64,000 bases of DNA, taken from the NCBI GenBank assembly GCA_035604195.1, contig DATNIY010000110.1, positions 1 through 64,000 on the forward strand, given 5' to 3'. Shown here piece by piece: positions 7,970-16,821 of this stretch. Under the pieces are notes generated by a model, which searched no databases, was not told where the DNA came from, and saw only the letters and a list, made by a program, of their open reading frames with translations. Position 1 is the stretch's first letter. Every line of letters starts with the position of its first letter. Made by a program: the position numbers and the translations under genes. This stretch comes from DATJLY01 sp035604195 (GTDB lineage: Bacteria; Pseudomonadota; Alphaproteobacteria; ATCC43930; CGMCC-115725).

Positions 7970-8749
7970 CTACTGCCGCGGCACGAGCTCGATCTCGGCT
8001 TCGACGGAGAGCGAGACCGTCGCCTCGCCTGGCTCGGCCACCGGCGCGGCGACCGCGGCCGGCGCCGGCGCGGCCCCGAGGAACGCGCGCATTGGCGCCG
8101 GCGGGACCGCGGCGTTGCCGATATGCAAGCTGCGATAGCCCGCGACCCGCATGTCCAGTGCAACGGCGATATGCTCGGCGCGCGCGGCAACGAGCTTGAG
8201 CGCCTCGGCAGTCAATTCATCTTCGGCCGCGCGTTCCGCCGCGGGCGAGACGCCGGCCGAAAGGCGTGCGATTGTGAGCCCGTCCGTCTGCAATCCGCCC
8301 ACGAGAGCCAGCAGCGCCGCCTGATCCTTGCTTTCGAGATGCAGGGCCTGACGGCCCTCCCAGTGGGACGGCGCGTGTTCCGGATGCACTTCGTTGAGCG
8401 TGTAGCCGGTCGTGGACAGGGTGACGTTCGGGACGCTCCGCGCCCGCGCCAACGCCGCAGTCATGCGGCGGTTGATTTCGTCCTGGAGCTTGCGCGGATC
8501 GCTGCTGCTCGCCGTCACCGCGAGATCGGCGGCGAGAAGGTCACGCGGCAAGCGCCGCTCGGCGCGCTCGGTGAGACTGACGATGGTCGGCGCGGAGGTC
8601 TCCGCGCCCCGCACCGCCGGCGCTGTCGCGACCAGCGCCAGCACCGCGGCCAGTGCCGCCACGGTAAAGGGGCGGAAGCGATGGCGGACATGCGCAAGCG
8701 CGATTCCGGATCCGGCGTCGTAGAAAGCTCGCGAGGCCATCGGTTCCAT
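7970..8749 (-). CDS. SIMPL (DUF541) domain protein, exported
   Basis: The product (259 residues from the ATG at 8749) has a hydrophobic export segment FTVAALAAVLALVATAPAV followed by a SIMPL domain, recognisable by LTERAERRLPRDLLAADLAV and the C-terminal ATVSLSVEAEIELV. SIMPL proteins are periplasmic or outer-membrane-associated with poorly defined roles, some linked to oxidative stress. GGAGGA lies about 12 bases before ATG 8749 and abuts a GTG at 8761, so I prefer 8749. An internal proline/alanine-rich stretch precedes the last strand. It is divergent from oxlT, sharing a 179-bp upstream region. Confidence 0.85.
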   Translation of the reverse strand: MEPMASRAFYDAGSGIALAHVRHRFRPFTVAALAAVLALVATAPAVRGAETSAPTIVSLTERAERRLPRDLLAADLAVTASSSDPRKLQDEINRRMTAALARARSVPNVTLSTTGYTLNEVHPEHAPSHWEGRQALHLESKDQAALLALVGGLQTDGLTIARLSAGVSPAAERAAEDELTAEALKLVAARAEHIAVALDMRVAGYRSLHIGNAAVPPAPMRAFLGAAPAPAAVAAPVAEPGEATVSLSVEAEIELVPRQ

Positions 8750-8843
8750 GGCGGACGGCACTCCTCCGGGTCAAGGCGTGGACGGATTATGCGCTTAGCA
8801 ATTGCCCGTTTTGCCTGCGAAGGTTAGTCTAGACCCAGCAATA

Positions 8844-8868
8844 ACCCATTGGAATGCAACCGATGGGT
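8844..8868. promoter_or_regulatory. Inverted repeat upstream of oxlT (candidate operator)
   Basis: ACCCATTGG and CCGATGGGT form 9-bp arms with one mismatch around a 7-base spacer, centred 73 bases upstream of the oxlT start, in the region shared with the divergent SIMPL gene. The size and position fit a dimeric regulator site. It does not match the GGTATACC operator found at the other end of the oxalate cluster. Confidence 0.4.
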
Positions 8869-8928
8869 GTTAACCAAGGGGCGATGCGGGATCTGCTTCG
8901 CGCCGCCTCGGGATAGCGTGGGAGCGAA

Positions 8929-10239
8929 ATGTCTATGAGCAGGTCTTCGCCGTCAGGCTTTGCGGCCGCAGCGACAGCCCCCAACCGTTGGCTGCAACTC
9001 ATCATCGGCATCGTCTGCATGGTGATGATAGCCAATCTTCAATATGGCTGGACGCTGTTCGTCGGTCCCATGAACAAGGCGCATGGCTGGCCGGTGGCCG
9101 ACATCCAGCTGGCCTTCAGCCTGTTCGTCGCGCTCGAGACCTGGCTCACCCCGATCGAAGGCTGGATCGTCGACTATATCGGCCCGAAGCACGGGCCAAA
9201 GCTGGTTGTCTCCATCGGCGGCATTCTGATCGCGATCGCCTGGATCATCAATTCGCAGGCGGACAGCCTCGGGATGCTGTATCTGGGCGCGGTCATTTCC
9301 GGCGTCGGCGCGGGCGCGGTTTACGCGACTTGCGTCGGGAACGCGGTGAAATGGTTCCCGGACCGGCGCGGTCTCGCGGTCGGCCTCACCGCGGCCGGCT
9401 TCGGCGCGGGCGCGGCACTGACCGTCATTCCGATCCGCGAAGTGATTGCGGGCGCGGGCTATCAAGCCGCGTTCTTCTGGTTCGGGCTGGTCCAAGGCGC
9501 CATCGTCTTCGTTGTGGCGTGGCTGATGCGGGCGCCCGCGCCGGGCGAGTTGCCGAAATTGGCAACGGTCAAGGTGGCGCAATCGGCGCAGAGCTTCACG
9601 CCGCAGGAGATGTTGCAGACCCCGGTGTTCTGGGTCCTCTACGTGATGTTCGTCCTGGTCTCCGCCAGCGGCCTCATGGCGACGGCGCAAATTGCGCTGA
9701 TCGCCCGCGACTTCAAGGTGGCGGATCAAGTGCTGCTCCTGGGCGGCACGACCTTGACCATAGCGCTCCTCGTCGACAACGTGGCAAACGGGGCGGCGCG
9801 CCCGCTCTTCGGCTGGATCTCCGATCACATCGGCCGCGAAAACACCATGGCGATCGCCTTCGGCCTGGGCGGGGTCAGCTATTGGTTGCTCGGCGCGCTC
9901 GGCACTGCGCCCTGGGCCTTCGTCATCTTCGCCGGGCTCATCTTCCTGACCTGGGGCGAAATCTTCAGCCTCTTCCCCTCCACTTGCACCGACAGCTTCG
10001 GCCCGAAATACGCGACCACCAATTTGAGCTTCCTCTACACGGCAAAGGGCGCCTCGGCCTTCCTCGTTCCACTCGCCAACGTGATCCAGGCGGCGACCGG
10101 AAGCTGGCACATGGTGTTCGTCGTCACCGCGGTGATGAACTTCATCGTCGTGGCGCTGGCTCTCCTGGTGCTGCGGCCGCTGCGCACCCGGCAGATGGCG
10201 ACGTCGGCACAGCACCCTATGGCGCACCCTGCCGAATAG
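8929..10239 (+). CDS. oxlT: Oxalate:formate antiporter-type MFS carrier
   Basis: This is a 436-residue, 12-helix major facilitator of the oxalate/formate antiporter (OFA) family. It shows NLQYGWTLFVGPMNKAHGW in helix 1, the loop 2-3 region DYIGPKHGPK, and GAARPLFGWISDHIGRENTM in helix 8 to loop 8-9. An arginine in GAARPLFG and a lysine in FLYTAKGAS are candidates for the charged pair that binds oxalate in Oxalobacter OxlT. The gene converges on fdsA (14 bases apart) at the end of a cluster with frc, oxc and formate dehydrogenase, which supports oxalate or formate as substrate. In a cell that oxidises formate, uniport or proton symport of oxalate is as likely as exchange. Confidence 0.85.
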   Translation: MSMSRSSPSGFAAAATAPNRWLQLIIGIVCMVMIANLQYGWTLFVGPMNKAHGWPVADIQLAFSLFVALETWLTPIEGWIVDYIGPKHGPKLVVSIGGILIAIAWIINSQADSLGMLYLGAVISGVGAGAVYATCVGNAVKWFPDRRGLAVGLTAAGFGAGAALTVIPIREVIAGAGYQAAFFWFGLVQGAIVFVVAWLMRAPAPGELPKLATVKVAQSAQSFTPQEMLQTPVFWVLYVMFVLVSASGLMATAQIALIARDFKVADQVLLLGGTTLTIALLVDNVANGAARPLFGWISDHIGRENTMAIAFGLGGVSYWLLGALGTAPWAFVIFAGLIFLTWGEIFSLFPSTCTDSFGPKYATTNLSFLYTAKGASAFLVPLANVIQAATGSWHMVFVVTAVMNFIVVALALLVLRPLRTRQMATSAQHPMAHPAE

Positions 10240-10253
10240 CGTCCGCTCCCGTC

Positions 10254-13025
10254 TCAGGCCGGCTCGACGCGCGCAGCACAGTATTTGAACTCGGGGATCT
10301 TGCCGAAGGGGTCGAGCTGCGGGTTGGTGAGGAGGTTCGCCGCCGCCTCGGCGTAGCAGAAGGGAATGAACACCATCCCCGCCGGCACCGCTCCGTCGGC
10401 GCGCGCCTTCAGCTCGATGGCGCCGCGCCGCGTCGTGACGCGAATCGTGCCGCCTGGCGTGACGCCGAGGCGCCGCAGATCGGCGGGCGCCAAATTCGCC
10501 ACCGCTTCGGGCTCGAGGGCGTCGAGCACGCTCGCCCGCCGCGTCATCGCGCCGGTATGCCAATGCTCGAGCTGGCGTCCGGTGGTGAGCACCATGGGGT
10601 AATGCGCATCGGGTTCCTCGGCCGGCGGCAGGATTTCCACCGGCACGAGTCGCCCGCGCTTCGATTGCGTGGGGAAGCCGTCGGCGAAGACGATGTCCTG
10701 CCCCGGCTCGTCCTCGGCGGCGCAGGGATAGGTCACCGAGCTCTCGCGCTCGAGCCGCTCCCAGGCGATGTTGTCGAGCGACGGCATCGCCTGCTTCATC
10801 TCGGCGAAGACGTCCTTGGGATGGGCGTAGCGCCAGTCGAGGCCGAGGCGCCGCGCGATCTCTTGGATGATCCACAAATCCTCGCGCGCCGCACCGGGCA
10901 GTGGCAACGCCTTCCGGCCCAGCTGCACCTGGCGGTTGGTGTTGGTGACGGTCCCGGTCTTCTCGGGCCAGGCCGAGGCGGGCAGCACGACATCGGCGTG
11001 ATAGGCGGTCTCGGTCAGGAAGAGGTCCTGGACGACGAGATGCTCGAGCTTGGCGAGCGCCTCGCGCGCATGCTGCACGTCGGGGTCGGACATCGCGGGA
11101 TTCTCGCCCATGATGTACATGCCGCGGATCTCGCCGTCGTGGATCGCGGTCATGATCTCGACCACGGTCAAGCCGCGCTTGCGGTCGAGCGCCATGCCCC
11201 AGAGCTGCTCGTAGAATTCCCGCGTCTTGTCGTCGGCGACCGACTGATAGTCGGGATAAAACATTGGAATGAGGCCGACATCCGAGGCGCCCTGCACGTT
11301 GTTCTGGCCGCGCAGGGGATGAAGCCCGGTGCCGGGGCGGCCGACCTGGCCGGTGATGAGCGCGAGCGCGATGAGGCAGCGCGCATTGTCGGTGCCGTGG
11401 ACGTGCTGCGAGATGCCCATGCCCCAGAAGATGATCGCGGCCTCGGCGCGCGCGTATTTCCGCGCCACGGTGCGCAGCGTCGCGGCGTCGATGCCGCAGA
11501 CCTCCGCCATCGCCTCGGGCGTGCGATCCTTGACGCTGTCCTTGAGCTTGGCGAAATCCTCGGTATGCGCCTGGACGTACTGCTTGTCGGTCAAATTCTC
11601 GGCGATGATGACGTTGAGCAGCGCGCTCAGCATTGCCACGTCGCGGCCGGGCTTGAACTGGAGCATGTGCGTGGCGTGCCGCTTCAGCGCCTGGCCGCGA
11701 GGGTCCATGACGATCAAGGTGGCGCCGCGCTTCGCCGCGTTCTTGAAGAAGGTCGCGGCCACCGGATGGTTCTCGGTCGGATTGGCGCCGATGACGATGA
11801 TGACATCCGCATCCTTGGCGGCGGTGAAGGGCGCGGTCACCGCGGCCGAGCCGATGCCCTCCATCAGCGCCGCCACCGATGAGGCGTGGCAGAGCCGCGT
11901 GCAGTGATCGACATTGTTGGTGCCGAAGCCGGTGCGCACCAGCTTCTGAAAGAGATAGGCCTCCTCGTTCGAGCCCTTGGCCGAGCCAAAGCCGGCCAGC
12001 CCCTTGCCGCCGTGCTGGTCGCGAATGCGCCGCAACCCCGCCGCCGCCAGATCGAGCGCCTCCTCCCAACTCGCCTCGCGGAAATGCGTCCAGGGATTGG
12101 CCGGGTCAATATCGAGGCTCGCATCCTTGAGGACGCCGGGCTTTCGCACCATGGGCTTCGTCAGCCGATGCGGATGGCGGATGTAGTCGAAGCCGAAGCG
12201 GCCCTTGACGCAGAGCCGGTTGAGATTCGCCGGGCCCGCCTTGCCGTCGACATAGAGAATCTCGTCGTCCCTGATTTTGTAGGTGATCTGGCAGCCGACG
12301 CCGCAATAGGGGCAGACGCTCTCGACCTCGCGGTCATGCGCCTTGGCGAAGGCGCCCTTGGCGTCGAGGACGGTGGCGGGCATGAGCGCGCCGGTCGGGC
12401 AGGCCTGCACGCATTCGCCGCAGGCAACGCAGGTGCTCGCGCCCATGGGGTCGTCGAAGTCGAAGACGATCTTCTCCCGCGGGCCGCGCGCGGCCATGCC
12501 GATGACGTCGTTGACTTGCACCTCGCGGCAGGCGCGGATGCAGAGCGTGCATTCGATGCAGGCGTCGAGATGGACGGCCATCGCGGGATGGCTGCGGTCG
12601 GGCGCGGGCTCATGATCGCGCTTGGTAAAGCGGCTCGCCGCGACGCCGACCTTGTCGGCCCAGCCCCAGAAGAGCGATTGCGGCGCATGCGCCATGGCAC
12701 GCGCCGGCTGGTCGGCGACTAGCAGCTCGAACACCAGCTTGCGCGAGAAGCGCGCCCGCTCGCTCGCGGCGTGGACCTTCATACCCGCTATGGGCTTGCG
12801 GATGCAGGAGGCGGCGAGCACGCGCTCGCCCTCGATCTCGACCATGCAGGCGCGGCAATTGCCGTCGGGCCGATAGCCCGGCGCCGGCGTGTAACAGAGA
12901 TGCGGGATTTCGATCCCGGCGCGCGCGGCCGCCTGCCAGATCGTCTCGCCGGCAAGCGCCTCGATCTCGTTGCCGTCGAGGAGAAAGCGAACGCCCTGCT
13001 GAGCGGTGCCGGAGCCATCGCTCAT
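10254..13025 (-). CDS. fdsA: NAD-dependent formate dehydrogenase, catalytic alpha subunit
   Basis: This 923-residue molybdenum or tungsten enzyme oxidises formate to CO2. In order it has an N-terminal [2Fe-2S] domain (CYTPAPGYRPDGNCRACM), two [4Fe-4S] sets (CIECTLCIRAC and CVACGECVQACPTG), the [4Fe-4S] motif CPYCGVGCQITY, and the bis-molybdopterin catalytic region with CTRLCHASSV, whose second Cys occupies the metal-ligand position (Sec in E. coli FdhF). The C-terminal dinucleotide-binding domain starts near PMVLTTGRQLEHW. The ATG overlaps the fdsGB stop as ATGA, so translation is coupled. It is the last gene of the oxalate operon and would remove formate made by Frc. It resembles Methylobacterium Fdh1A. 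Confidence 0.95.
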   Translation of the reverse strand: MSDGSGTAQQGVRFLLDGNEIEALAGETIWQAAARAGIEIPHLCYTPAPGYRPDGNCRACMVEIEGERVLAASCIRKPIAGMKVHAASERARFSRKLVFELLVADQPARAMAHAPQSLFWGWADKVGVAASRFTKRDHEPAPDRSHPAMAVHLDACIECTLCIRACREVQVNDVIGMAARGPREKIVFDFDDPMGASTCVACGECVQACPTGALMPATVLDAKGAFAKAHDREVESVCPYCGVGCQITYKIRDDEILYVDGKAGPANLNRLCVKGRFGFDYIRHPHRLTKPMVRKPGVLKDASLDIDPANPWTHFREASWEEALDLAAAGLRRIRDQHGGKGLAGFGSAKGSNEEAYLFQKLVRTGFGTNNVDHCTRLCHASSVAALMEGIGSAAVTAPFTAAKDADVIIVIGANPTENHPVAATFFKNAAKRGATLIVMDPRGQALKRHATHMLQFKPGRDVAMLSALLNVIIAENLTDKQYVQAHTEDFAKLKDSVKDRTPEAMAEVCGIDAATLRTVARKYARAEAAIIFWGMGISQHVHGTDNARCLIALALITGQVGRPGTGLHPLRGQNNVQGASDVGLIPMFYPDYQSVADDKTREFYEQLWGMALDRKRGLTVVEIMTAIHDGEIRGMYIMGENPAMSDPDVQHAREALAKLEHLVVQDLFLTETAYHADVVLPASAWPEKTGTVTNTNRQVQLGRKALPLPGAAREDLWIIQEIARRLGLDWRYAHPKDVFAEMKQAMPSLDNIAWERLERESSVTYPCAAEDEPGQDIVFADGFPTQSKRGRLVPVEILPPAEEPDAHYPMVLTTGRQLEHWHTGAMTRRASVLDALEPEAVANLAPADLRRLGVTPGGTIRVTTRRGAIELKARADGAVPAGMVFIPFCYAEAAANLLTNPQLDPFGKIPEFKYCAARVEPA

Positions 13026-14728
13026 GACACATCCTCCGGGAAATACTTTAGCACCATCTTGACCGGGTTCATCGCCGCCTGACCCAGGCCGCAGATCGAG
13101 GCGTCGGTCATCACCCGCGCCAGCTCCTCGATGAGCGGCGCATCCCAGCGCGGCGCGCTCAGCAGCGCGACCGCCTTCTCGGTGCCGACGCGGCAGGGCG
13201 TGCATTGGCCGCAGCTCTCATCCTCGAAGAAGCGCAGGAGATTGAGCGCGACCTCCTTCATGTCGTCGTGGTCGGAGAGCACGACGACCGCCGCCGAGCC
13301 GATGAGGCAGCCGTGAGCTTCGAGCGTGCCGAAATCGAGCGGCAAATCGGCAAGCGCGGCCGGCAGGATGCCGCCCGACGCGCCGCCCGGCAGATAGCCC
13401 TTGAAAATTTGGCCCGCTTCCATGCCGCCGCAATACTCGTCGATGAGCTCGCGCGCGGTGATGCCGGCGGGCGCGATCTTGACGCCGGGCTCCTTGACGC
13501 GGCCCGAGACCGAGAAGCTGCGCGGCCCCTTGCGGCCGCGGCGGCCTTGCTCCGCGAACCATGAGGCACCCTTCTCGACGATGTCGCGCACCCAGTAGAG
13601 GGTCTCGACGTTGTTGATGAGCGTCGGCCGGCCGAAGAGGCCAATCTGCGCCGGATAGGGCGGCTTGTGCCGCGGCAGCCCGCGCTTGCCCTCGATGCTT
13701 TCGAGCATCGCCGATTCCTCGCCGCAGATATAGGCGCCGGCGCCGCGCCGCAGATGAATGCGCCGCCCGCGCGCGAGGCCCGCCGCCTCGAGCTTGGCGA
13801 TCTCGGCCTCGAGCAGCGCACGGCATTGCGGGTATTCGTCACGCAGATAGATGTAGATCTCTGCCGCCTCGATCGCCCAGGCGCCGATCAGCATGCCCTC
13901 GAGGAAGCGGTGCGGATCGGTCTCGAGGAAATAGCGGTCCTTGAAGGTGCCGGGCTCGCCCTCATCGGCATTGACCGCCATCAGCCGGGGCTTCGCCTCG
14001 GCGCGCACGAAGCGCCATTTGCGCCCCGTGGGGAAGCCGGCCCCGCCCATGCCCTTCAACTGCGCATCCTCGAGCGCCTTGAGGATGTCCTCGACCCCGC
14101 GCTTGCCGGAAAGGCACGATTCGAGCAGACGATAGCCGCCATCGGCGCGGTAGGAATCGAAGCCGCGATAAGGCGGCAGATCGGCGTGCGTCGCGCCGGC
14201 CTTCACCGCGGCCGCGACGCTGTCCACTGTCGCATGCTCGTGCAGCGCATGGCCCAGCGCCGTCACCGGCGCGTTGTGGCAGCCACCCATGCAGGGTGCG
14301 CGCACGATTCGAACGCCCGGGCCGAGGCGCCCCGGTAATGCCCTGAGCAGAGTCTCCGCGCCCATGAGGGCGCAGCTCAGGCTGTCGCAAACGCGGACGG
14401 TGAGTAGCGGTGGCGGCTCCTCGCCGTCCATGATGATGTCGAAATGCGCATAGAAAGAGGCCACCTCATAGACCTCGACCAGCGCAAGCCGCATCTCCTC
14501 CGCCAGCGCCGCGAGATGCCGCGCATGCAGGCAGCCCCAGCGGTCCTGCAGCAGATGCAGGAACTCGATGAGGAGATCGCGCTGCCGCGGCCGTTCGCCC
14601 AGCGTCGCCTGCACTTCGGCCAGCGCCTGCGGCTCGACCTGCCGCCCGCGCGGCAGATTGCGCCCGCCGCGCCGGCCCGAGCCGGGATGGATGTGGCGTC
14701 GCGGCTGCGCGGACTCGGTAGAGGTCAT
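13022..14728 (-). CDS. Formate dehydrogenase fused gamma/beta subunit (NuoE-NuoF type)
   Basis: Two subunits are fused in 568 residues. Residues 1 to about 170 are a NuoE/FdsG-like [2Fe-2S] thioredoxin-fold domain, with cysteines in CDSLSC and CMGGC. The rest is a NuoF/FdsB-like flavoprotein with FMN/NADH motifs GMGGAGFPTGRKW and AYICGEESAMLESIEG and the [4Fe-4S] set SCGQCTPC plus a distal Cys in ASICGLG. It transfers electrons from the alpha subunit to NAD+. A comparable fusion is known as Fdh1B in Methylobacterium. Start and stop overlap neighbours by 4 bases (ATGA) on both sides, so it is coupled to sucD upstream and fdsA downstream. An N-terminal basic tail of about 30 residues precedes the domain. 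Confidence 0.93.
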   Translation of the reverse strand: MTSTESAQPRRHIHPGSGRRGGRNLPRGRQVEPQALAEVQATLGERPRQRDLLIEFLHLLQDRWGCLHARHLAALAEEMRLALVEVYEVASFYAHFDIIMDGEEPPPLLTVRVCDSLSCALMGAETLLRALPGRLGPGVRIVRAPCMGGCHNAPVTALGHALHEHATVDSVAAAVKAGATHADLPPYRGFDSYRADGGYRLLESCLSGKRGVEDILKALEDAQLKGMGGAGFPTGRKWRFVRAEAKPRLMAVNADEGEPGTFKDRYFLETDPHRFLEGMLIGAWAIEAAEIYIYLRDEYPQCRALLEAEIAKLEAAGLARGRRIHLRRGAGAYICGEESAMLESIEGKRGLPRHKPPYPAQIGLFGRPTLINNVETLYWVRDIVEKGASWFAEQGRRGRKGPRSFSVSGRVKEPGVKIAPAGITARELIDEYCGGMEAGQIFKGYLPGGASGGILPAALADLPLDFGTLEAHGCLIGSAAVVVLSDHDDMKEVALNLLRFFEDESCGQCTPCRVGTEKAVALLSAPRWDAPLIEELARVMTDASICGLGQAAMNPVKMVLKYFPEDVS

Positions 14729-15600
14729 CCCTTGAGCAGCTTCAGCATGGTGCTGCCGAGCGCGGCCGGCGAATCGGAGACGGTGATGCCGGCGCTACGC
14801 AGCGCTTCCATCTTGTCGCGGGCGCCGCCGGTGCCGCCGGAGATGATCGCGCCGGCGTGGCCCATGCGGCGGCCGGGCGGCGCGGTCGCGCCGGCGATGA
14901 AGCCGACCGTCGGCTTCTTGCGCTTGCTGCGGCGCAGGAAGGCCGCCGCGTCCTCCTCGGCCGCACCGCCGATCTCGCCGATCATGATGATCGCCTGCGT
15001 CTCGGGATCGGCGAGGAAGAGTTCGAGGCAGTCGATGAAGCTGGTGCCGTTGACGGGATCGCCGCCGATGCCGATGCAGGTCGATTGCCCGAGGCCGGCC
15101 GCCGTGGTCTGCGCCACCGCCTCATAGGTCAAGGTCCCCGAGCGCGAGACGATGCCGACATGGCCCTTGGTGTGGATGTGACCGGGCATGATGCCGATCT
15201 TGCACTGCTCCGGCGTGATGATGCCCGGGCAGTTGGGGCCAATGAGCCGCGTCTTGGCACCGGCAAGCGCGCGCTTCACCATGACCATGTCGAGGACGGG
15301 AATGCCTTCGGTGATGCAGACGACGAGCGGCACTTCGGCATCGACCGCCTCGAGAATGGCATCGGCGGCGAAGGGCGGCGGCACGTAGATGGCGCTGGCA
15401 TCGGCCCGCGTGGCGCGCATGGCTTCGGCAACCGTGTCGAAGACCGGCAGGTCGAGATGCTTGCCGCCGCCTTTGCCGGGCGTGACGCCGCCGACCATCT
15501 TGGTGCCGTAGGCGATCGCCTGCTCGGAATGGAAGGTGCCCTGGGCGCCGGTGAAGCCCTGGCAGATCACCTTGGTCTCGGCATTGACCAGAATCGCCAT
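14725..15600 (-). CDS. sucD: Succinate-CoA ligase, alpha subunit
   Basis: The 291-residue alpha subunit has a CoA-binding Rossmann domain (ICQGFTGAQGTFH, then GGVTPGKGG) and the ligase domain with phospho-histidine motif GHAGAIISGGTG. Size and motifs match E. coli SucD. The ATG overlaps the sucC stop by one base (TGATG), and the stop overlaps the formate dehydrogenase start (ATGA). Placement inside the oxalate operon suggests it supplies succinyl-CoA as CoA donor for oxalate activation rather than, or as well as, serving the TCA cycle. Malate-CoA ligase (MtkB) is a close relative and cannot be excluded from sequence alone. Confidence 0.92.
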   Translation of the reverse strand: MAILVNAETKVICQGFTGAQGTFHSEQAIAYGTKMVGGVTPGKGGGKHLDLPVFDTVAEAMRATRADASAIYVPPPFAADAILEAVDAEVPLVVCITEGIPVLDMVMVKRALAGAKTRLIGPNCPGIITPEQCKIGIMPGHIHTKGHVGIVSRSGTLTYEAVAQTTAAGLGQSTCIGIGGDPVNGTSFIDCLELFLADPETQAIIMIGEIGGAAEEDAAAFLRRSKRKKPTVGFIAGATAPPGRRMGHAGAIISGGTGGARDKMEALRSAGITVSDSPAALGSTMLKLLKG

Positions 15601-16796
15601 CAGGCCGCCTCCCGCACCGCGTGGACGACCTTCTCGGCCGCGTCTGCGAGATTGTCGGCGGAAAGAATGGGCAGGCCCGATTCGGCGAGGATCTTCTTGC
15701 CGAGCCGCACGTTGGTGCCCTCGAGCCGGACCACCAGCGGCACCTGCAAGCTGACCTCGCGCGCCGCCGCGACGATGCCCTCGGCGATGACGTCGCAGCG
15801 CATGATGCCGCCGAAGATGTTGACGAGAATGCCCTCGACATGCGGGTCGGAGAGAATGAGCTTGAACGCGATGGTGACGCGATCCTTGGTGGCGCCGCCG
15901 CCGACATCGAGGAAATTCGCGGGTTCGCCGCCGCACAGCTTGATGATGTCCATGGTCGCCATGGCGAGGCCGGCGCCGTTCACCATGCAGCCGATGTTGC
16001 CGTCGAGCTTGACATAGTTGAGCCCATGCTTGGCGGCTTCGAGCTCGGTCGGGTCGTCCTCCGCCTCGTCGCGCATCTCTTCGATATCCTTGTGGCGGAA
16101 GAGGGCGTTGTCGTCGAAATTGACCTTGGCGTCGAGCGCCACGACCTCGCCCGCGCCGGCGACGACCAGCGGATTGATCTCGATCACCGAGGCGTCGAGT
16201 CCGGTAAAGGCCCGGTACATGCCGAGCATGAATTTGCTCGCCGCCTGGATCTGCTTGCCTTCGAGCCCGAGGCCGAAGGCCATGCGGCGGGCATGAAAGC
16301 TCTGCATGCCCATGGCCGGGTCGATGGCGAGGCGCAGGATCTTCTCGGGCGCTTTGGCGGCGACCTCCTCGATCTCCATGCCGCCTTCGGTCGAACCCAT
16401 CACCGTGATGCGCGAGGTCCGCCGGTCGATCAGCATGCCGAGATAGAGCTCGCGCTTGATGTCGCAGCCTTCCTCGACATAGACGCGCTTCACCTCGCGC
16501 CCCTTGGGGCCGGTCTGCTTGGTGATGAGCACGTGGTCCAGCATCGCCGCCGCTTCCTTGGCGACATCCTCGGGCGAGCGGGCAAGCCGCACGCCGCCCT
16601 TGCCCGCGGGGTCGTCCTTGAAACGCCCCGCGCCGCGGCCGCCCGCGTGAATCTGCGCCTTCACCACATAGACCGGCCCGGCTAGGCCGTGCGCGACACT
16701 GGCCGCCTCCTGGGGCGTGTAAGCGACGCCGCCCTTGGGGACGGCGACGCCGAATTTTTGCAGCAGGCTCTTCGCCTGATATTCGTGGATGTTCAT
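15600..16796 (-). CDS. sucC: Succinate-CoA ligase (ADP/GDP-forming), beta subunit
   Basis: The 398-residue protein has an N-terminal ATP-grasp domain, MNIHEYQAKSLLQKFGV then VVKAQIHAGGRGAGRFKD, and the C-terminal ligase domain with NGAGLAMATMDIIKLCGG and VNIFGGIMRCDVIAEG. The last motif matches SucC better than the malate-CoA ligase beta chain as I remember it. It forms succinyl-CoA from succinate, CoA and nucleoside triphosphate with SucD. It follows the acyl-CoA synthetase gene by 25 bases and leads into sucD, so it is in the middle of the oxalate operon. TCA-cycle sucCD usually neighbours sucAB, which is absent here. Confidence 0.92.
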   Translation of the reverse strand: MNIHEYQAKSLLQKFGVAVPKGGVAYTPQEAASVAHGLAGPVYVVKAQIHAGGRGAGRFKDDPAGKGGVRLARSPEDVAKEAAAMLDHVLITKQTGPKGREVKRVYVEEGCDIKRELYLGMLIDRRTSRITVMGSTEGGMEIEEVAAKAPEKILRLAIDPAMGMQSFHARRMAFGLGLEGKQIQAASKFMLGMYRAFTGLDASVIEINPLVVAGAGEVVALDAKVNFDDNALFRHKDIEEMRDEAEDDPTELEAAKHGLNYVKLDGNIGCMVNGAGLAMATMDIIKLCGGEPANFLDVGGGATKDRVTIAFKLILSDPHVEGILVNIFGGIMRCDVIAEGIVAAAREVSLQVPLVVRLEGTNVRLGKKILAESGLPILSADNLADAAEKVVHAVREAA

Positions 16797-16821
16797 GGTC
16801 GCGCCTGATCCTCGCCGGCTT

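Noticed and set aside
8953..12069. Open frame of more than 1000 codons on the minus strand and a similar one on the plus strand (8988-11882)
   Set aside because: Both run out of frame through oxlT and fdsA, have Arg/His/Gly-rich nonsense composition and no motifs; they result from high GC and strong codon bias.
12610..13205. In-frame extension of fdsA upstream to 13205
   Set aside because: The extra 60 residues overlap the fused NuoE-NuoF gene; ATG 13025 gives the ATGA overlap and the family N-terminus.
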